NCBI GenBank assembly: GCA_036172265.1
Contig: JASFBA010000021.1
Coordinates: forward strand, 1 to 64,000
Length of the DNA stretch: 64,000 bases
Reading direction: 5' to 3'
Source of the DNA: JASFBA01 sp036172265
GTDB taxonomy: Bacteria > Chloroflexota > Chloroflexia > DTKN01
The translations under genes were made by a program, and so were the position numbers. Within the stretch, counting starts at the first letter, position 1. Each line of letters opens with the position of its first letter. The notes under the pieces were generated by a model. That model worked only from the letters and a program-made list of their open reading frames with translations. It was not told the DNA's origin and ran no database searches. Positions 1 to 7,433 of the stretch are shown here, piece by piece.

Positions 1-165
1 CCGGAGGTGGGCCGGAACCCGGATGAGTTAATCCGCCAAATCAAGGCGTTCCAGCACGTGCGAGCCACGGGGGAAGTGACGCCATCAGGCTGGCAACCAG
101 GGCAAACCACGCTCAAGCCTGGCCCAGCACTGGTGGGCAAAGTATGGGAGGTTTGGAAACCTTGA
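1..165 (+). CDS. Peroxiredoxin, C-terminal fragment (cut by window edge)
   Basis: The first 54 codons are open and end at a TGA at 163-165. The peptide runs from PEVGRNPDELIRQIKAF through the TPSGWQPG stretch to GKVWEVWKP. This matches the C-terminal part of AhpC/Prx-type 2-Cys peroxiredoxins, where a conserved 'GRN-DE-LR' helix is followed by 'P-NW-PG'. These enzymes reduce hydrogen peroxide and alkyl hydroperoxides. The peroxidatic cysteine lies upstream, outside the window, so activity cannot be judged. An attC-like site begins 16 bp after the stop codon, which is the arrangement of an integron gene cassette. The family call is fairly sure; the subfamily is not. Confidence 0.75.
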   Translation, partial: PEVGRNPDELIRQIKAFQHVRATGEVTPSGWQPGQTTLKPGPALVGKVWEVWKP

Positions 166-180
166 AAAGCAGACGGGGCG

Positions 181-244
181 GGCTAACAAGCAGCTGGAGC
201 CGACGCCGCCTGCGGCGGCGCGGCTCAGCCGCATCCCGTTAGCC
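181..244 (+). other. attC-like integron recombination site
   Basis: The 64-bp element has the full architecture of an attC site in the order expected downstream of a cassette gene. R'' GGCTAAC (181-187) is exactly complementary to R' GTTAGCC (238-244). After unpaired spacers (AA and ATCCC), L'' at 190-202 pairs with L' at 221-232, with one unpaired G (197) and one A-C mismatch. A central CGCCGCC-TGC-GGCGGCG hairpin (204-220) forms the variable terminal structure. The core closely resembles the aadA-type attC as I remember it. No integrase gene is visible in the window. Confidence 0.75.
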
Positions 245-285
245 AGTTCTTCTGAACAAAACTCGGACTAACTCTCCCCTTCCAG

Positions 286-318
286 AAAAGCCCCCGCCAA
301 TCCCCAGCGGGGGCTTTT
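286..318 (+). terminator. Rho-independent terminator
   Basis: A perfect 12-bp stem, AAAAGCCCCCGC (286-297) with GCGGGGGCTTTT (307-318), encloses a 9-nt loop and ends in a T run. It closes transcription arriving from the peroxiredoxin and attC side before the next promoter. Confidence 0.9.
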
Positions 319-320
319 GT

Positions 321-348
321 TTGCCATCGCACCGCATTGAGATATAAT
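321..348 (+). promoter_or_regulatory. Promoter of the L,D-transpeptidase gene
   Basis: TTGCCA (321-326), a 16-bp spacer and TATAAT (343-348) form a sigma-70/A-type promoter. The -10 box overlaps the ATG at 347, so translation cannot begin there. The next in-frame ATG, at 398, is preferred. Confidence 0.8.
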
Positions 349-397
349 GAAAAGATGGGGGAACAGGGAAAGTATAGCCAGCGTCTATAAGAAAGCG

Positions 398-1450
398 ATG
401 GTCACAGAGAACCTCCAGAGGGGAATTGTAGCAGCAAAGAGGGGCTGGAAAGGGGAAGCCCGCGCGGCGTTTCGGGCCGTACTGGTGGAAGACCCGACCA
501 ACGAATCGGCCCTCCTCTGGCTGGCTTATCTGACCGACGACCCTCGCGCTTCACTGGCTTACATCGCGCGGGCGCTGAAAGCCCACCCCCATAGCCAACG
601 GTCCCGCGCGGCGCTGCGCTGGGCCCGCCAGCGGCTGTCGGAACAAGCCGCGCTATCTCCCGCCATCCCCTTACAGCGTGCCAACCCCACCGGAACTTCC
701 CCGGCCGCCCCGCCCACTGGCGACAGGCCCCCCACCCCATCCGCCCGTGACCGCCGAGGGGCACGGGCTGAGAGCCGCCACATCCGCTGGTGGTTGCCTG
801 TCCTCTGGCTGCTCCTCACTCTGCTGGGCCTGAGCGCGCTCTGGCTGGATGGATGGGCGCCCCACTCCCTGATAGCCATGTTCGCTCCCTCCCCAACGTA
901 CACCCTTACCCCAACGGCCACCTGGACTCCGATGCCCACTTCCACTCCAACCCTCACCTCAACCCCGACACCGACCCCCACGCCGACGCCGACTCCCACC
1001 TCAACACCCACACCGACACCCACCCCATCCCCATCGCCGACAGCGACCCGCCGCCTGCCCACGGCGACCCCAATCCCGCCACCCGCGCCTGTGAACGAAG
1101 ACCGCTGGATTGACGTGGACCTGACCCGGCAGATGCTGACAGCATATGAGGGAAGCACTCCGGTGCGGGTCGTGGTGGTCTCCACCGGCCTGCCCCAGAC
1201 GCCGACGCCGACCGGGCAGTTTCGCATCTGGGCCAAACTCCGCTACGATGACATGACCGGACCGGGCTATTACCTCCCCGATGTTCCCTATGTGATGTAT
1301 TTCTACGGCAGCTACAGCCTGCACGGCACCTACTGGCACAACAACTTCGGTCGCCCGATGAGTCACGGCTGTGTCAATCTGCCCACCCCCGAAGCGGAGT
1401 GGCTCTTTAACTGGGCCGAGGTAGGGACGCTGGTCAATATTCACTACTGA
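398..1450 (+). CDS. Membrane-anchored L,D-transpeptidase (YkuD) with TPR-like N-terminus
   Basis: Product of 350 residues. Residues 5-80 form a TPR-like helical region (repeated A/L/W positions around 'AAKRGWKGEARAAFRAVL'). A single membrane helix lies near residues 131-151. A low-complexity Thr/Pro linker (about 164-228) would span the cell wall, and the YkuD domain occupies 236-350. Its catalytic motif HGTYWHNNFG...MSHGCVNLP is intact, with the nucleophile at Cys325. Such enzymes make 3-3 peptidoglycan cross-links or attach proteins to the wall, outside the membrane. The ATG at 347 is rejected because it lies inside the -10 box. The fusion of a cytoplasmic TPR-like part to an external transpeptidase is unusual but recurs in Chloroflexota. 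Confidence 0.85.
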   Translation: MVTENLQRGIVAAKRGWKGEARAAFRAVLVEDPTNESALLWLAYLTDDPRASLAYIARALKAHPHSQRSRAALRWARQRLSEQAALSPAIPLQRANPTGTSPAAPPTGDRPPTPSARDRRGARAESRHIRWWLPVLWLLLTLLGLSALWLDGWAPHSLIAMFAPSPTYTLTPTATWTPMPTSTPTLTSTPTPTPTPTPTPTSTPTPTPTPSPSPTATRRLPTATPIPPPAPVNEDRWIDVDLTRQMLTAYEGSTPVRVVVVSTGLPQTPTPTGQFRIWAKLRYDDMTGPGYYLPDVPYVMYFYGSYSLHGTYWHNNFGRPMSHGCVNLPTPEAEWLFNWAEVGTLVNIHY

Positions 1451-1530
1451 GGTGAGGTCTCTACCCCGCGCGGCGGGATGGTGCATTTCCAATCCCCTTC
1501 TGACCGCAGGCCAAAGGGGGGAGCAAAAAT

Positions 1531-1554
1531 AGGGGCAGGGCTTGCCCCTGCCCC
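1531..1554. repeat. GC-rich palindrome, copy 1 of a dispersed family
   Basis: GGGGCAGGG (1532-1540) and CCCTGCCCC (1546-1554) form a hairpin with a CTTGC loop in the tail-to-tail gap between the transpeptidase and the GH4 fragment. It resembles palindromes at 45742, 50715, 62584 and 63518. It has no T run, so its terminator value is uncertain. Confidence 0.55.
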
Positions 1555-1600
1555 AGGGCCTGGACAGAGAGGAGGAAGGGCAGCGTGGCCCCTATGGGCG

Positions 1601-2107
1601 TCAGACGACCTTAATGCGGCTATAGCGGGCAATGGCATCGCAGATGCGGACCATCGGGTTGGTATAGTTGATGAGCCAGGCATCGGGACAGAGTTGCTCC
1701 ATATCCCGTACAATCTCCATAACCGGGACGATGTTACGGGCCGCGTGGGCGAACCCGCCCGGCCCCCCATTCTCCGCGTAGGGCTGACGGACGCCGTATC
1801 GGAGGGGGATTTCGTAGTCCATCCGCCAGAGCCGCTCGCGCGGCGGCACCTCAAGGGAAAGGACGACGAATCCCGCCCCCTCCAGCGCCTCGGCATGATG
1901 GGTGTGGGTGGTCACGGTCATCCGGGCATCCCACTCCCGGTTGAGCCGATAGGCCAGACGGCCCACCAGTGCCAGCGCTTCAGCGTTGCGGTCCACCAGC
2001 GCCAGGTGGCTCTCCCGCAGGCGCCGGCTTCGCATCAGCGCGGCCAGGGTGTTCAACCCGAAACCGGCACTGCCGGCCCCGATCCCGACAATTTTTGCTG
2101 GAAGCAT
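1601..2107 (-). pseudogene. Truncated GH4-type (alpha-galactosidase/6-phospho-glucosidase) protein
   Basis: The 168-residue product starts MLPAKIVGIGAGSAGFG, the NAD-binding Rossmann loop of glycoside hydrolase family 4. It continues with the family's conserved PPRERLWRMDYEIPLRYG, ENGGPGGFAHAARN and INYTNPMVRICDA segments, then stops with TGA right after YSRIKVV. Full GH4 enzymes are about 430-480 residues and need downstream metal-binding Cys and His residues, which are missing here. The ATG at 2107 is chosen because GGGAGGAAAGG precedes it. The remainder is not found downstream, where a palindrome and noncoding sequence begin, so this is most likely a decayed 5' remnant. Confidence 0.75.
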
Positions 2108-2126
2108 CCTTTCCTCCCGTATTCGC

Positions 2127-2155
2127 TTGACGAAAAGACGCTGTTCCATTATAAT
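2127..2155 (+). promoter_or_regulatory. ffh promoter
   Basis: TTGACG (2127-2132), a 17-bp spacer and TATAAT (2150-2155), followed by an AAAGGAG ribosome-binding site ten bases before the ffh ATG. Confidence 0.85.
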
Positions 2156-2181
2156 GCCGCCATCAAAGGAGATCAAACCGA

Positions 2182-3513
2182 ATGTTTGAGAATCTGAGCG
2201 ACCGGCTCCAGGCCATCTTCGGGCGATTGCGTAAGCGGGGCGTCCTGCGCGAGGCGGATGTGGACGAGGTGATGCGGGAAATCCGCCTGGCCCTGCTGGA
2301 AGCGGACGTCCATTACAAAGTGGTCCGGGACTTCATTGCCCGTGTGCGGGAACGGGCGGTAGGTGCGGAGGTGAGCCAGGCGCTCAGTCCGGCGCAACAG
2401 GTCATTAAAATCGTCTACGAGGAACTGGTCGCCACGCTGGGGGAGCCGGGGCGGCTGGAACTGAAGGGGCCGGCGCCTTATGTGATGATGGCCGTCGGCC
2501 TGCAGGGCTCCGGCAAGACGACGACCGTCGCCAAACTGGCCCGTCACCTCAAGGAGCGGGGGCATCTGCCGCTGATGGTCGCCGCCGACCCCTACCGGCC
2601 GGCGGCGGCAACCCAACTGGAGGTGCTGGGCCGCCAACTGGGGCTCCCGGTCTACAGCGAGGAGGGGGCTGCAGACCCGCCGTCTATCTGTGCCCGGGGG
2701 GTGCAGGAAGCCCGCCGCCGGGGCTACGACGTGGTCATTCTGGATACCGCCGGCCGCCTTCAGATTGATGATGCGATGATGCGGGAACTGGAGGCTATCG
2801 CTCAGCGGGTCCGCCCGGTGGAGATTCTGCTGGTCGCCGATGCAATGACCGGACAGGAAGCGGTGAACATCGCCGGAGGGTTCCACCAGCGGCTGGGCCT
2901 CACAGGCTTGATTCTGACCAAGATAGACGGCGACGCGCGCGGCGGAGCAGCCATCAGTATGCGGGCGGTCACCGGCGTCCCCATCAAGTTTCTGGGGACG
3001 GGGGAGAAGACCGACGCGCTGGAGCCTTTCCATCCGGAGCGGCTGGCCTCCCGCATCCTGGGGATGGGGGACGTGCTGACCCTCATTGAGCGGGCGGAGG
3101 CCGCCTTTGACGCCGAACAGGCCCGCCGGATGGCGGAGAAAATCCAGGAGGCGGAGTTTGATCTGGAGGATTTCCTGGAACAACTGCGCCAGGTACGCAA
3201 GATAGGGCCGGTGACGCAGATTCTGGAGATGATGCCAGGGATGGGGAAAGTGGCAGGCACAGTGGACCCGAAGGAGGCGGAGCGACAACTGCGGCGGGTG
3301 GAGGCCATTATCCTCTCCATGACCCCGGAGGAGCGACAGAACCCGCGCATCCTGAACGCCAGCCGGAAACGGCGCATCGCCCGGGGGAGCGGAACCACCG
3401 TCCAGGAAGTCAACGCGCTGCTGAATCAGTACCGCCAGATGCAGCGGGTGCTGAAGCAGATGAGCCGGGGGCGCGGTCTCCTCTCCGGCCTGGCGCGGAT
3501 GTTCGGTGGGTGA
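2182..3513 (+). CDS. ffh: Signal recognition particle GTPase Ffh
   Basis: The 443 residues have the standard Ffh layout. The N domain is residues 1-90. The G domain has P-loop GLQGSGKT (106-113), DTAGR (188-192) and TKIDGDARGGAA (246-257). A Met-rich M domain from about 300 includes MMPGMGK and a basic C-terminal RNA-binding helix. The protein binds 4.5S/6S SRP RNA and signal sequences of nascent chains and docks with FtsY at the membrane. Length is typical. It has its own promoter and precedes rpsP, a widespread pairing. No SRP RNA gene is seen nearby. The assignment is secure. Confidence 0.97.
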   Translation: MFENLSDRLQAIFGRLRKRGVLREADVDEVMREIRLALLEADVHYKVVRDFIARVRERAVGAEVSQALSPAQQVIKIVYEELVATLGEPGRLELKGPAPYVMMAVGLQGSGKTTTVAKLARHLKERGHLPLMVAADPYRPAAATQLEVLGRQLGLPVYSEEGAADPPSICARGVQEARRRGYDVVILDTAGRLQIDDAMMRELEAIAQRVRPVEILLVADAMTGQEAVNIAGGFHQRLGLTGLILTKIDGDARGGAAISMRAVTGVPIKFLGTGEKTDALEPFHPERLASRILGMGDVLTLIERAEAAFDAEQARRMAEKIQEAEFDLEDFLEQLRQVRKIGPVTQILEMMPGMGKVAGTVDPKEAERQLRRVEAIILSMTPEERQNPRILNASRKRRIARGSGTTVQEVNALLNQYRQMQRVLKQMSRGRGLLSGLARMFGG

Positions 3514-3540
3514 GGAAGCCAGACTGCCCAGCGGTCCCAT

Positions 3541-3569
3541 TTGACAAAATAAAATTGGTGGTGTATGCT
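3541..3569 (+). promoter_or_regulatory. Promoter of the rpsP-khpA-rimM group
   Basis: TTGACA (3541-3546), a 17-bp spacer and TATGCT (3564-3569) lie in the gap after ffh. This gives a leader of about 50 nt before rpsP. Confidence 0.75.
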
Positions 3570-3625
3570 AAATGTAAACCATCCCCAGCCCATCCGTTAC
3601 CAATCTACCAACCCTCAGGAGGAGC

Positions 3626-3928
3626 ATGGTCAAAATCCGATTGCGACGCGTAGGCGCCAAGAAGCAACCCAGTTATCGCATCGTGGTCACCGACTCCCGG
3701 TCTCCCCGGGACGGGGCGTACATTGAGGCCATTGGCTTCTATAACCCCCGCACGGAGCCGGAGACGGTCCAGATTCAGGAGGAGCGGGCGCTCTACTGGC
3801 TGAGCGTTGGCGCCCAGCCGACGGAGGCTGTTGCCCGCCTGTTGGAGAAAAGCGGGACCCTGGCCCGGTTCGCCCGACTAAAGGCAGGAGAACCCCTGGA
3901 AGCACTGGTCGCGGAGGCGGCCGCCTGA
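3626..3928 (+). CDS. rpsP: 30S ribosomal protein S16
   Basis: The 100-residue protein begins MVKIRLRRVGAKKQPSYRIV and contains the S16 signatures SRSPRDGAYIEAIGFYNP and ERALYWLSVGAQPTEAVARLL. It is a structural protein of the small ribosomal subunit that helps fold 16S rRNA. An AGGAGGAG ribosome-binding site precedes the ATG. The C-terminal tail rich in Ala and Glu is slightly longer than in E. coli. It is followed by khpA and rimM, the usual order in many bacteria, except that trmD and rplS do not follow. Confidence 0.97.
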   Translation: MVKIRLRRVGAKKQPSYRIVVTDSRSPRDGAYIEAIGFYNPRTEPETVQIQEERALYWLSVGAQPTEAVARLLEKSGTLARFARLKAGEPLEALVAEAAA

Positions 3929-4123
3929 CCGATTGTTCTTCAGGGCACGGCCTCGCTCCGGCTATCCGGGTCAGCGGACCGTGGCGGTAGCGCGGGCGGT
4001 CAGCCTGGGCTACCCGCGCCCGAACGATAGCCGAGGGGAAGGGGGAGGAGCCGAGAGACCTGTTCCCACCTGGAACCTCACCTTCGTAAACTGCCCATTC
4101 ACCACCATCATGGAGGTCTGACT

Positions 4124-4360
4124 ATGTCCGCAATGAAAGACCTGGTTGAGTACATCGCTAAGGCGCTGGCCGATAAGCCGCACCAGGTACAGGTCTCCGA
4201 GATTGAGGGAGAGGCCGCGCTCGTTCTGGAACTGCGGGTCGCCCCCGAGGATATGGGGCGTATTATCGGGAAGGACGGGCGGACCGCCAATGCGATTCGC
4301 ACCCTCGTTCGTGTGCTCGCCGCCAAGCAAGGGAAGCGGGTCACCCTGGAAATCGTCTGA
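4124..4360 (+). CDS. khpA: KH-domain RNA-binding protein KhpA
   Basis: A 78-residue single type-II KH domain. The RNA-binding loop is GRIIGKDGR, with the GxxG core GKDG at residues 49-52, and the protein starts in the usual way with a short acidic helix. KhpA proteins pair with KhpB and bind many transcripts, affecting cell division and envelope genes. The position between rpsP and rimM is the family's conserved locus. GGAGG lies just upstream of the ATG. The 195-bp gap after rpsP shows no recognisable element. Confidence 0.93.
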   Translation: MSAMKDLVEYIAKALADKPHQVQVSEIEGEAALVLELRVAPEDMGRIIGKDGRTANAIRTLVRVLAAKQGKRVTLEIV

Positions 4361-4442
4361 TCGCCAACGTCCCCATTCTACCAGGAGAGAGCCCGGAACC
4401 GCGCGGGGCTCAGGGCCGCCTCGGCCAACTGAGCCCCGCTTC

Positions 4443-4937
4443 TTGATCGTCGGCCGCATCCTTCGCCCCCATGGCGTTCGGGGCGAGATGCGGATGGAAA
4501 TCCTCACTGGCTACCCGGAGCGGCTTTGTCTCCATCGCGTCTTCTACCTGGGCCCGCAGGCCCGGCCCTACCCGGTGGAGTCCGTCCGATTCCACCAGGG
4601 GGCCGCGCTGATCAAACTCGCCGGCTGCGACGACCGCAACGCCGCCGAGGCCCTGCGCGGCCTGCTGGTCCAGATTCCCCTGGAAGACGCCATCCCTCTG
4701 GAAGAAGGGGAGTACTACTACTTCCAGGTCGTCGGCGTGGAGGTCTTCACCGACGGAGGGGAATTCCTGGGCCGGGTGGTGGAGGTGATGGAGACGGGCG
4801 CTAACGACGTCTACGTGGTCCATGGGCCGCGCGGGGAGGTGCTCATCCCGGCGGTGGAGGACGTGGTGCGCGAACTGGACCTGACCGCCCGCCGGATGGT
4901 CATCGTCCCCCTGCCGGGATTGCTGGAGGCAGAGTAG
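4443..4937 (+). CDS. rimM: Ribosome maturation factor RimM
   Basis: The product of about 164 residues starts LIVGRILRPHGVRGEMR, the RimM N-terminal signature. It contains EEGEYYYFQVVGVEV and ends with the PRC-barrel segment VRELDLTARRMVIVPLPGLLEAE. RimM binds S19 and assists assembly of the 30S head. There is no in-frame ATG or GTG between the khpA stop and the conserved domain. The best start is the TTG at 4443, although its upstream sequence is a poor ribosome-binding site. An AGGAGAG at 4383 lies too far upstream to serve it. The start is therefore uncertain; the identity is not. Confidence 0.88.
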   Translation: MIVGRILRPHGVRGEMRMEILTGYPERLCLHRVFYLGPQARPYPVESVRFHQGAALIKLAGCDDRNAAEALRGLLVQIPLEDAIPLEEGEYYYFQVVGVEVFTDGGEFLGRVVEVMETGANDVYVVHGPRGEVLIPAVEDVVRELDLTARRMVIVPLPGLLEAE

Positions 4938-4959
4938 CGCCTGCCCAGATCGGATTCCA

Positions 4960-6042
4960 ATGGCCGGCCGGGAACGGTATTACGTCGGGTTTAATCGGGT
5001 GCGGGGCATCGGCCCGGCCCGCCTGCGCATGCTGATAGACGCTTTTGGAGATGTGGAGCGAGCGTGGCATGCGCCGGCGGAGATGCTCGCTCGCGTCGGT
5101 CTGGACCGGCGGTCGCTGGAGAACCTGCTGGAGACCCGTGCCCAGGTGGACCTGGACCGGGAGTTGCGGCGGGTGGCGGCGGTGGGCGCTCACATCCTCA
5201 CCTGGGAGGACGAGGCGTACCCCCGATTACTGGCCGAGATTCCCGACCCACCACTCGTCCTCTACGTCCGGGGAGAACTGAGGCCGGAGGACGCCTGGGC
5301 GGTAGCGGTCGTGGGCACCCGCCGCGCCAGCACCTACGGGCGGGAGGTCACCCGGCGGCTGGTGACGGTCCTGGCCCAGAACGGGGTTACTATCGTCAGC
5401 GGGCTGGCGCGGGGGATAGACGCGGTGGCCCACCAGACGGCGCTGGAGGTCGGAGGACGCACCATTGCCGTCCTGGGGTGCGGGATTGACCTGGTCTATC
5501 CGCCGGAGCACCGGGACCTGGCCCGCCGCATCGCCGCCCAAGGCGCGCTGGTCACCGAATACCCGCTGGGCACCCCGCCGGAGCCGGGGAATTTCCCCCC
5601 GCGCAACCGCATCATCAGCGGGCTGAGCCTGGGCGTCCTCATCACCGAAGCCGGACGGGATAGCGGGGCCCTCATCACCGCCGACTACGCCGCCGAGCAG
5701 GGCCGGGACGTCTTCGCCGTCCCCGGCTCCATTCTCTCCGCCGGATGCGCCGGCACCAACCGCCTCATCCAGGACGGCGCCAGGCCGGTTCTGGACGCGG
5801 CCGACATCCTGCAGGAACTGAATCTGACCATGGTTGCCGAGCAGAAGGAGGCCCGCCAGGCCCTGCCCACCACAGAGACGGAGGCGCTGATCCTGTCCCA
5901 CCTGAGCGCGGAGCCTGTCCACGTGGATGACCTGACCCGCGCGGTCGGCCTGCCGGTGGCCCAGGTCACCAGCACCCTGGCGTTGATGGAACTGAAGGGG
6001 ATGGTGCGGCAGGTGGGCGGGATGAAGTATGTGGCAGTATGA
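4960..6042 (+). CDS. dprA: DNA-processing protein DprA
   Basis: The 360 residues comprise an N-terminal SAM/HhH-like part (GIGPARLRMLIDAFG), a Rossmann-like DprA domain and a C-terminal winged helix (about 295-360). The DprA domain contains VVGTRRASTYGREVTRRL, SGLARGIDAVAHQTAL, VLGCGIDLVYPPEH, FPPRNRIISGL and ITADYAAEQGRDVFAVPGS. DprA loads RecA on incoming single-stranded DNA during natural transformation and is also found in bacteria without known competence. It starts 22 bp after rimM and replaces the trmD seen at this place in many genomes. No other competence genes are in view. Confidence 0.95.
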   Translation: MAGRERYYVGFNRVRGIGPARLRMLIDAFGDVERAWHAPAEMLARVGLDRRSLENLLETRAQVDLDRELRRVAAVGAHILTWEDEAYPRLLAEIPDPPLVLYVRGELRPEDAWAVAVVGTRRASTYGREVTRRLVTVLAQNGVTIVSGLARGIDAVAHQTALEVGGRTIAVLGCGIDLVYPPEHRDLARRIAAQGALVTEYPLGTPPEPGNFPPRNRIISGLSLGVLITEAGRDSGALITADYAAEQGRDVFAVPGSILSAGCAGTNRLIQDGARPVLDAADILQELNLTMVAEQKEARQALPTTETEALILSHLSAEPVHVDDLTRAVGLPVAQVTSTLALMELKGMVRQVGGMKYVAV

Positions 6043-6045
6043 CCA

Positions 6046-6180
6046 CAGACCATAGACCACAGACGATGGTAGTCCGTCGTCCGTCGTCGGTGGTCGGTCG
6101 TCCATCGTCGGAGGTCCGTCGTCGGTGGTCGGTCGTCCGTCGCCGGTGGTCCATCGGTCGTCCGTCGTCAGTGGTCCATC
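6046..6180. repeat. Low-complexity repeat block of the CCACAGACCATAG / GTCCGTCGTCGGTGGTC type
   Basis: After dprA the sequence opens with a CCACAGACCATAGACC stretch and then runs as degenerate 5-12 bp units built from GTCGTCCGTCGTC and GGTGGTCGGTC up to about 6180. The same opening and a shorter run of the same units recur at 9825-9880. Both strands carry accidental open frames made of Arg, Asp and Thr repeats. Confidence 0.8.
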
Positions 6181-6205
6181 ATCAAAAAGAAAAGAAAGGA
6201 GGCCT

Positions 6206-7282
6206 ATGAGTTCCTGCTACGCGCTGATTATGGCCGGCGGTGGTGGCACGCGGCTGTGGCCGCTCAGCCGTCGCTCCCGCCCCAAGCAGGCCCTCACTCT
6301 GGTAGGGGAGCGAACGATGTTTGAGCACGCGGTGGACCGCATCGCGCCGCTCTTTCAGCCCGAGGAGATTTTTGTGGTGACCGGGGAGGAGCATCTGGAA
6401 TCCCTCCTCCTCCAGGCACCGGAACTCCCCCGGGCCAACTTCCTGGTGGAGCCGGTCGGGCAGGGGACGGCCCCCGCCATCGGCCTGGGCGCCGTCCACC
6501 TGCGCCGCCGCGACCCCCAGGCTGTGATGGTCGTCCTCACCGCCGACCACTTCATCCGGGACGTGGAGAAGTTCCGCCGGGTGCTGACCGCTGCCGCCCA
6601 GGTCGCCGAAAAGGGCCACCTGGTCACCCTGGGCATTACTCCCTCCTTCCCCTCCACCGGCTTCGGCTACATCCAGCAGGGGGAGCAACTCTACGAAGTG
6701 GACGGGTTCGCCGTCTTCCGCGCCCTGCGCTTCACCGAGAAGCCCAGCCCGGAGACGGCGTTCCGGATGGTGGAATCCGGCCTCTACACCTGGAACAGCG
6801 GGATGTTCATCTGGCGGGTGGACCGGATTATGGAGGAGTTCGCCCGTCAGATGCCGGACCTGTATGACGTCCTGATGCAAATAGACGGCGTGCTGAGCAC
6901 CCCCGCCTACGAGCCGACCCTCCGGCGGCTCTGGCCTGAACTGGTGCCCCAATCCATTGACTACGGCGTCATGGAGGGCGCGCGGGATGTGATGGTGATC
7001 CCGGTAGACATCGGCTGGTCGGACGTGGGCAACTGGTCCAGCATGCGGGAGATTCTCCCCGCCGACGCTGACGGGAACGTGGTCGTCGGCGAGCATGTGG
7101 GCCTGGAGACCCGCAATACCATCGTCTTCGGCGGCCGCCGCCTCATCGCCACCATCGGCCTGGAGGATATGATCATCGTGGATACGGACGACGCCCTCCT
7201 CATCTGCCCGGTGGAGCGGGAGCAGGAGGTCCGGGAGGTGGTGCGGCGGCTGCGGGAATTGGGCCGAAACGGAGTGCTATAG
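6206..7282 (+). CDS. manC: Mannose-1-phosphate guanylyltransferase
   Basis: The 358 residues begin with the nucleotidyl-transferase signature ALIMAGGGGTRLWPLSR followed by RPKQ (residues 7-28). They include TADHFI, FGYIQQG, FTEKP, WNSGMFIWRVD and IDYGVMEGARDVMVIPVDIGWSDVGNW, all typical of type-II GDP-mannose pyrophosphorylases. The enzyme makes GDP-mannose from mannose-1-phosphate and GTP for envelope polysaccharides or glycolipids. It is the short form without the isomerase domain. The ATG at 6206 follows AAAGGAGG. An upstream in-frame ATG lies in the repeat block and is rejected. The glycosyltransferases at 55730-59454 may draw on sugars of this kind (inference). Confidence 0.93.
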   Translation: MSSCYALIMAGGGGTRLWPLSRRSRPKQALTLVGERTMFEHAVDRIAPLFQPEEIFVVTGEEHLESLLLQAPELPRANFLVEPVGQGTAPAIGLGAVHLRRRDPQAVMVVLTADHFIRDVEKFRRVLTAAAQVAEKGHLVTLGITPSFPSTGFGYIQQGEQLYEVDGFAVFRALRFTEKPSPETAFRMVESGLYTWNSGMFIWRVDRIMEEFARQMPDLYDVLMQIDGVLSTPAYEPTLRRLWPELVPQSIDYGVMEGARDVMVIPVDIGWSDVGNWSSMREILPADADGNVVVGEHVGLETRNTIVFGGRRLIATIGLEDMIIVDTDDALLICPVEREQEVREVVRRLRELGRNGVL

Positions 7283-7283
7283 A

Positions 7284-7355
7284 GAGGAATTCCGCCGCTA
7301 CGAGGTCTCGCCGGAGGCGCTGAACGATTTGCTGGCCCGCATCGCCAATAGATGA
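7284..7355 (+). other. Short coding-like remnant after manC
   Basis: In the reading frame +1 to manC, 23 codons give EEFRRYEVSPEALNDLLARI plus ANR and a stop. The composition resembles a real protein C-terminus. It could be the end of a decayed gene or of a longer former manC reached by frameshift. No family is recognised. The rest of the gap to topA contains an 'ATCTGCGTCTATCTGCGTCC' stretch of the kind seen in dispersed repeats. Confidence 0.3.
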
Positions 7356-7433
7356 GCGGGGCGACGCGCACAAAGATCAAGGAAAATCCGTATTCATCTG
7401 CGTCTATCTGCGTCCTAAGGAGGCTTTTCGCGA

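Noticed and set aside
2173..3540. 455-codon open frame antisense to ffh
   Set aside because: It mirrors the codons of ffh in GC-rich DNA, has no ribosome-binding site or known domain, and ffh is certain.
3933..4121. 62-codon open frame between rpsP and khpA
   Set aside because: No ribosome-binding site, unusual composition, and it ends in the khpA ribosome-binding region.
6046..6180. Low-complexity block considered as a CRISPR array
   Set aside because: Units are 5-12 bp, degenerate and without regular spacers.
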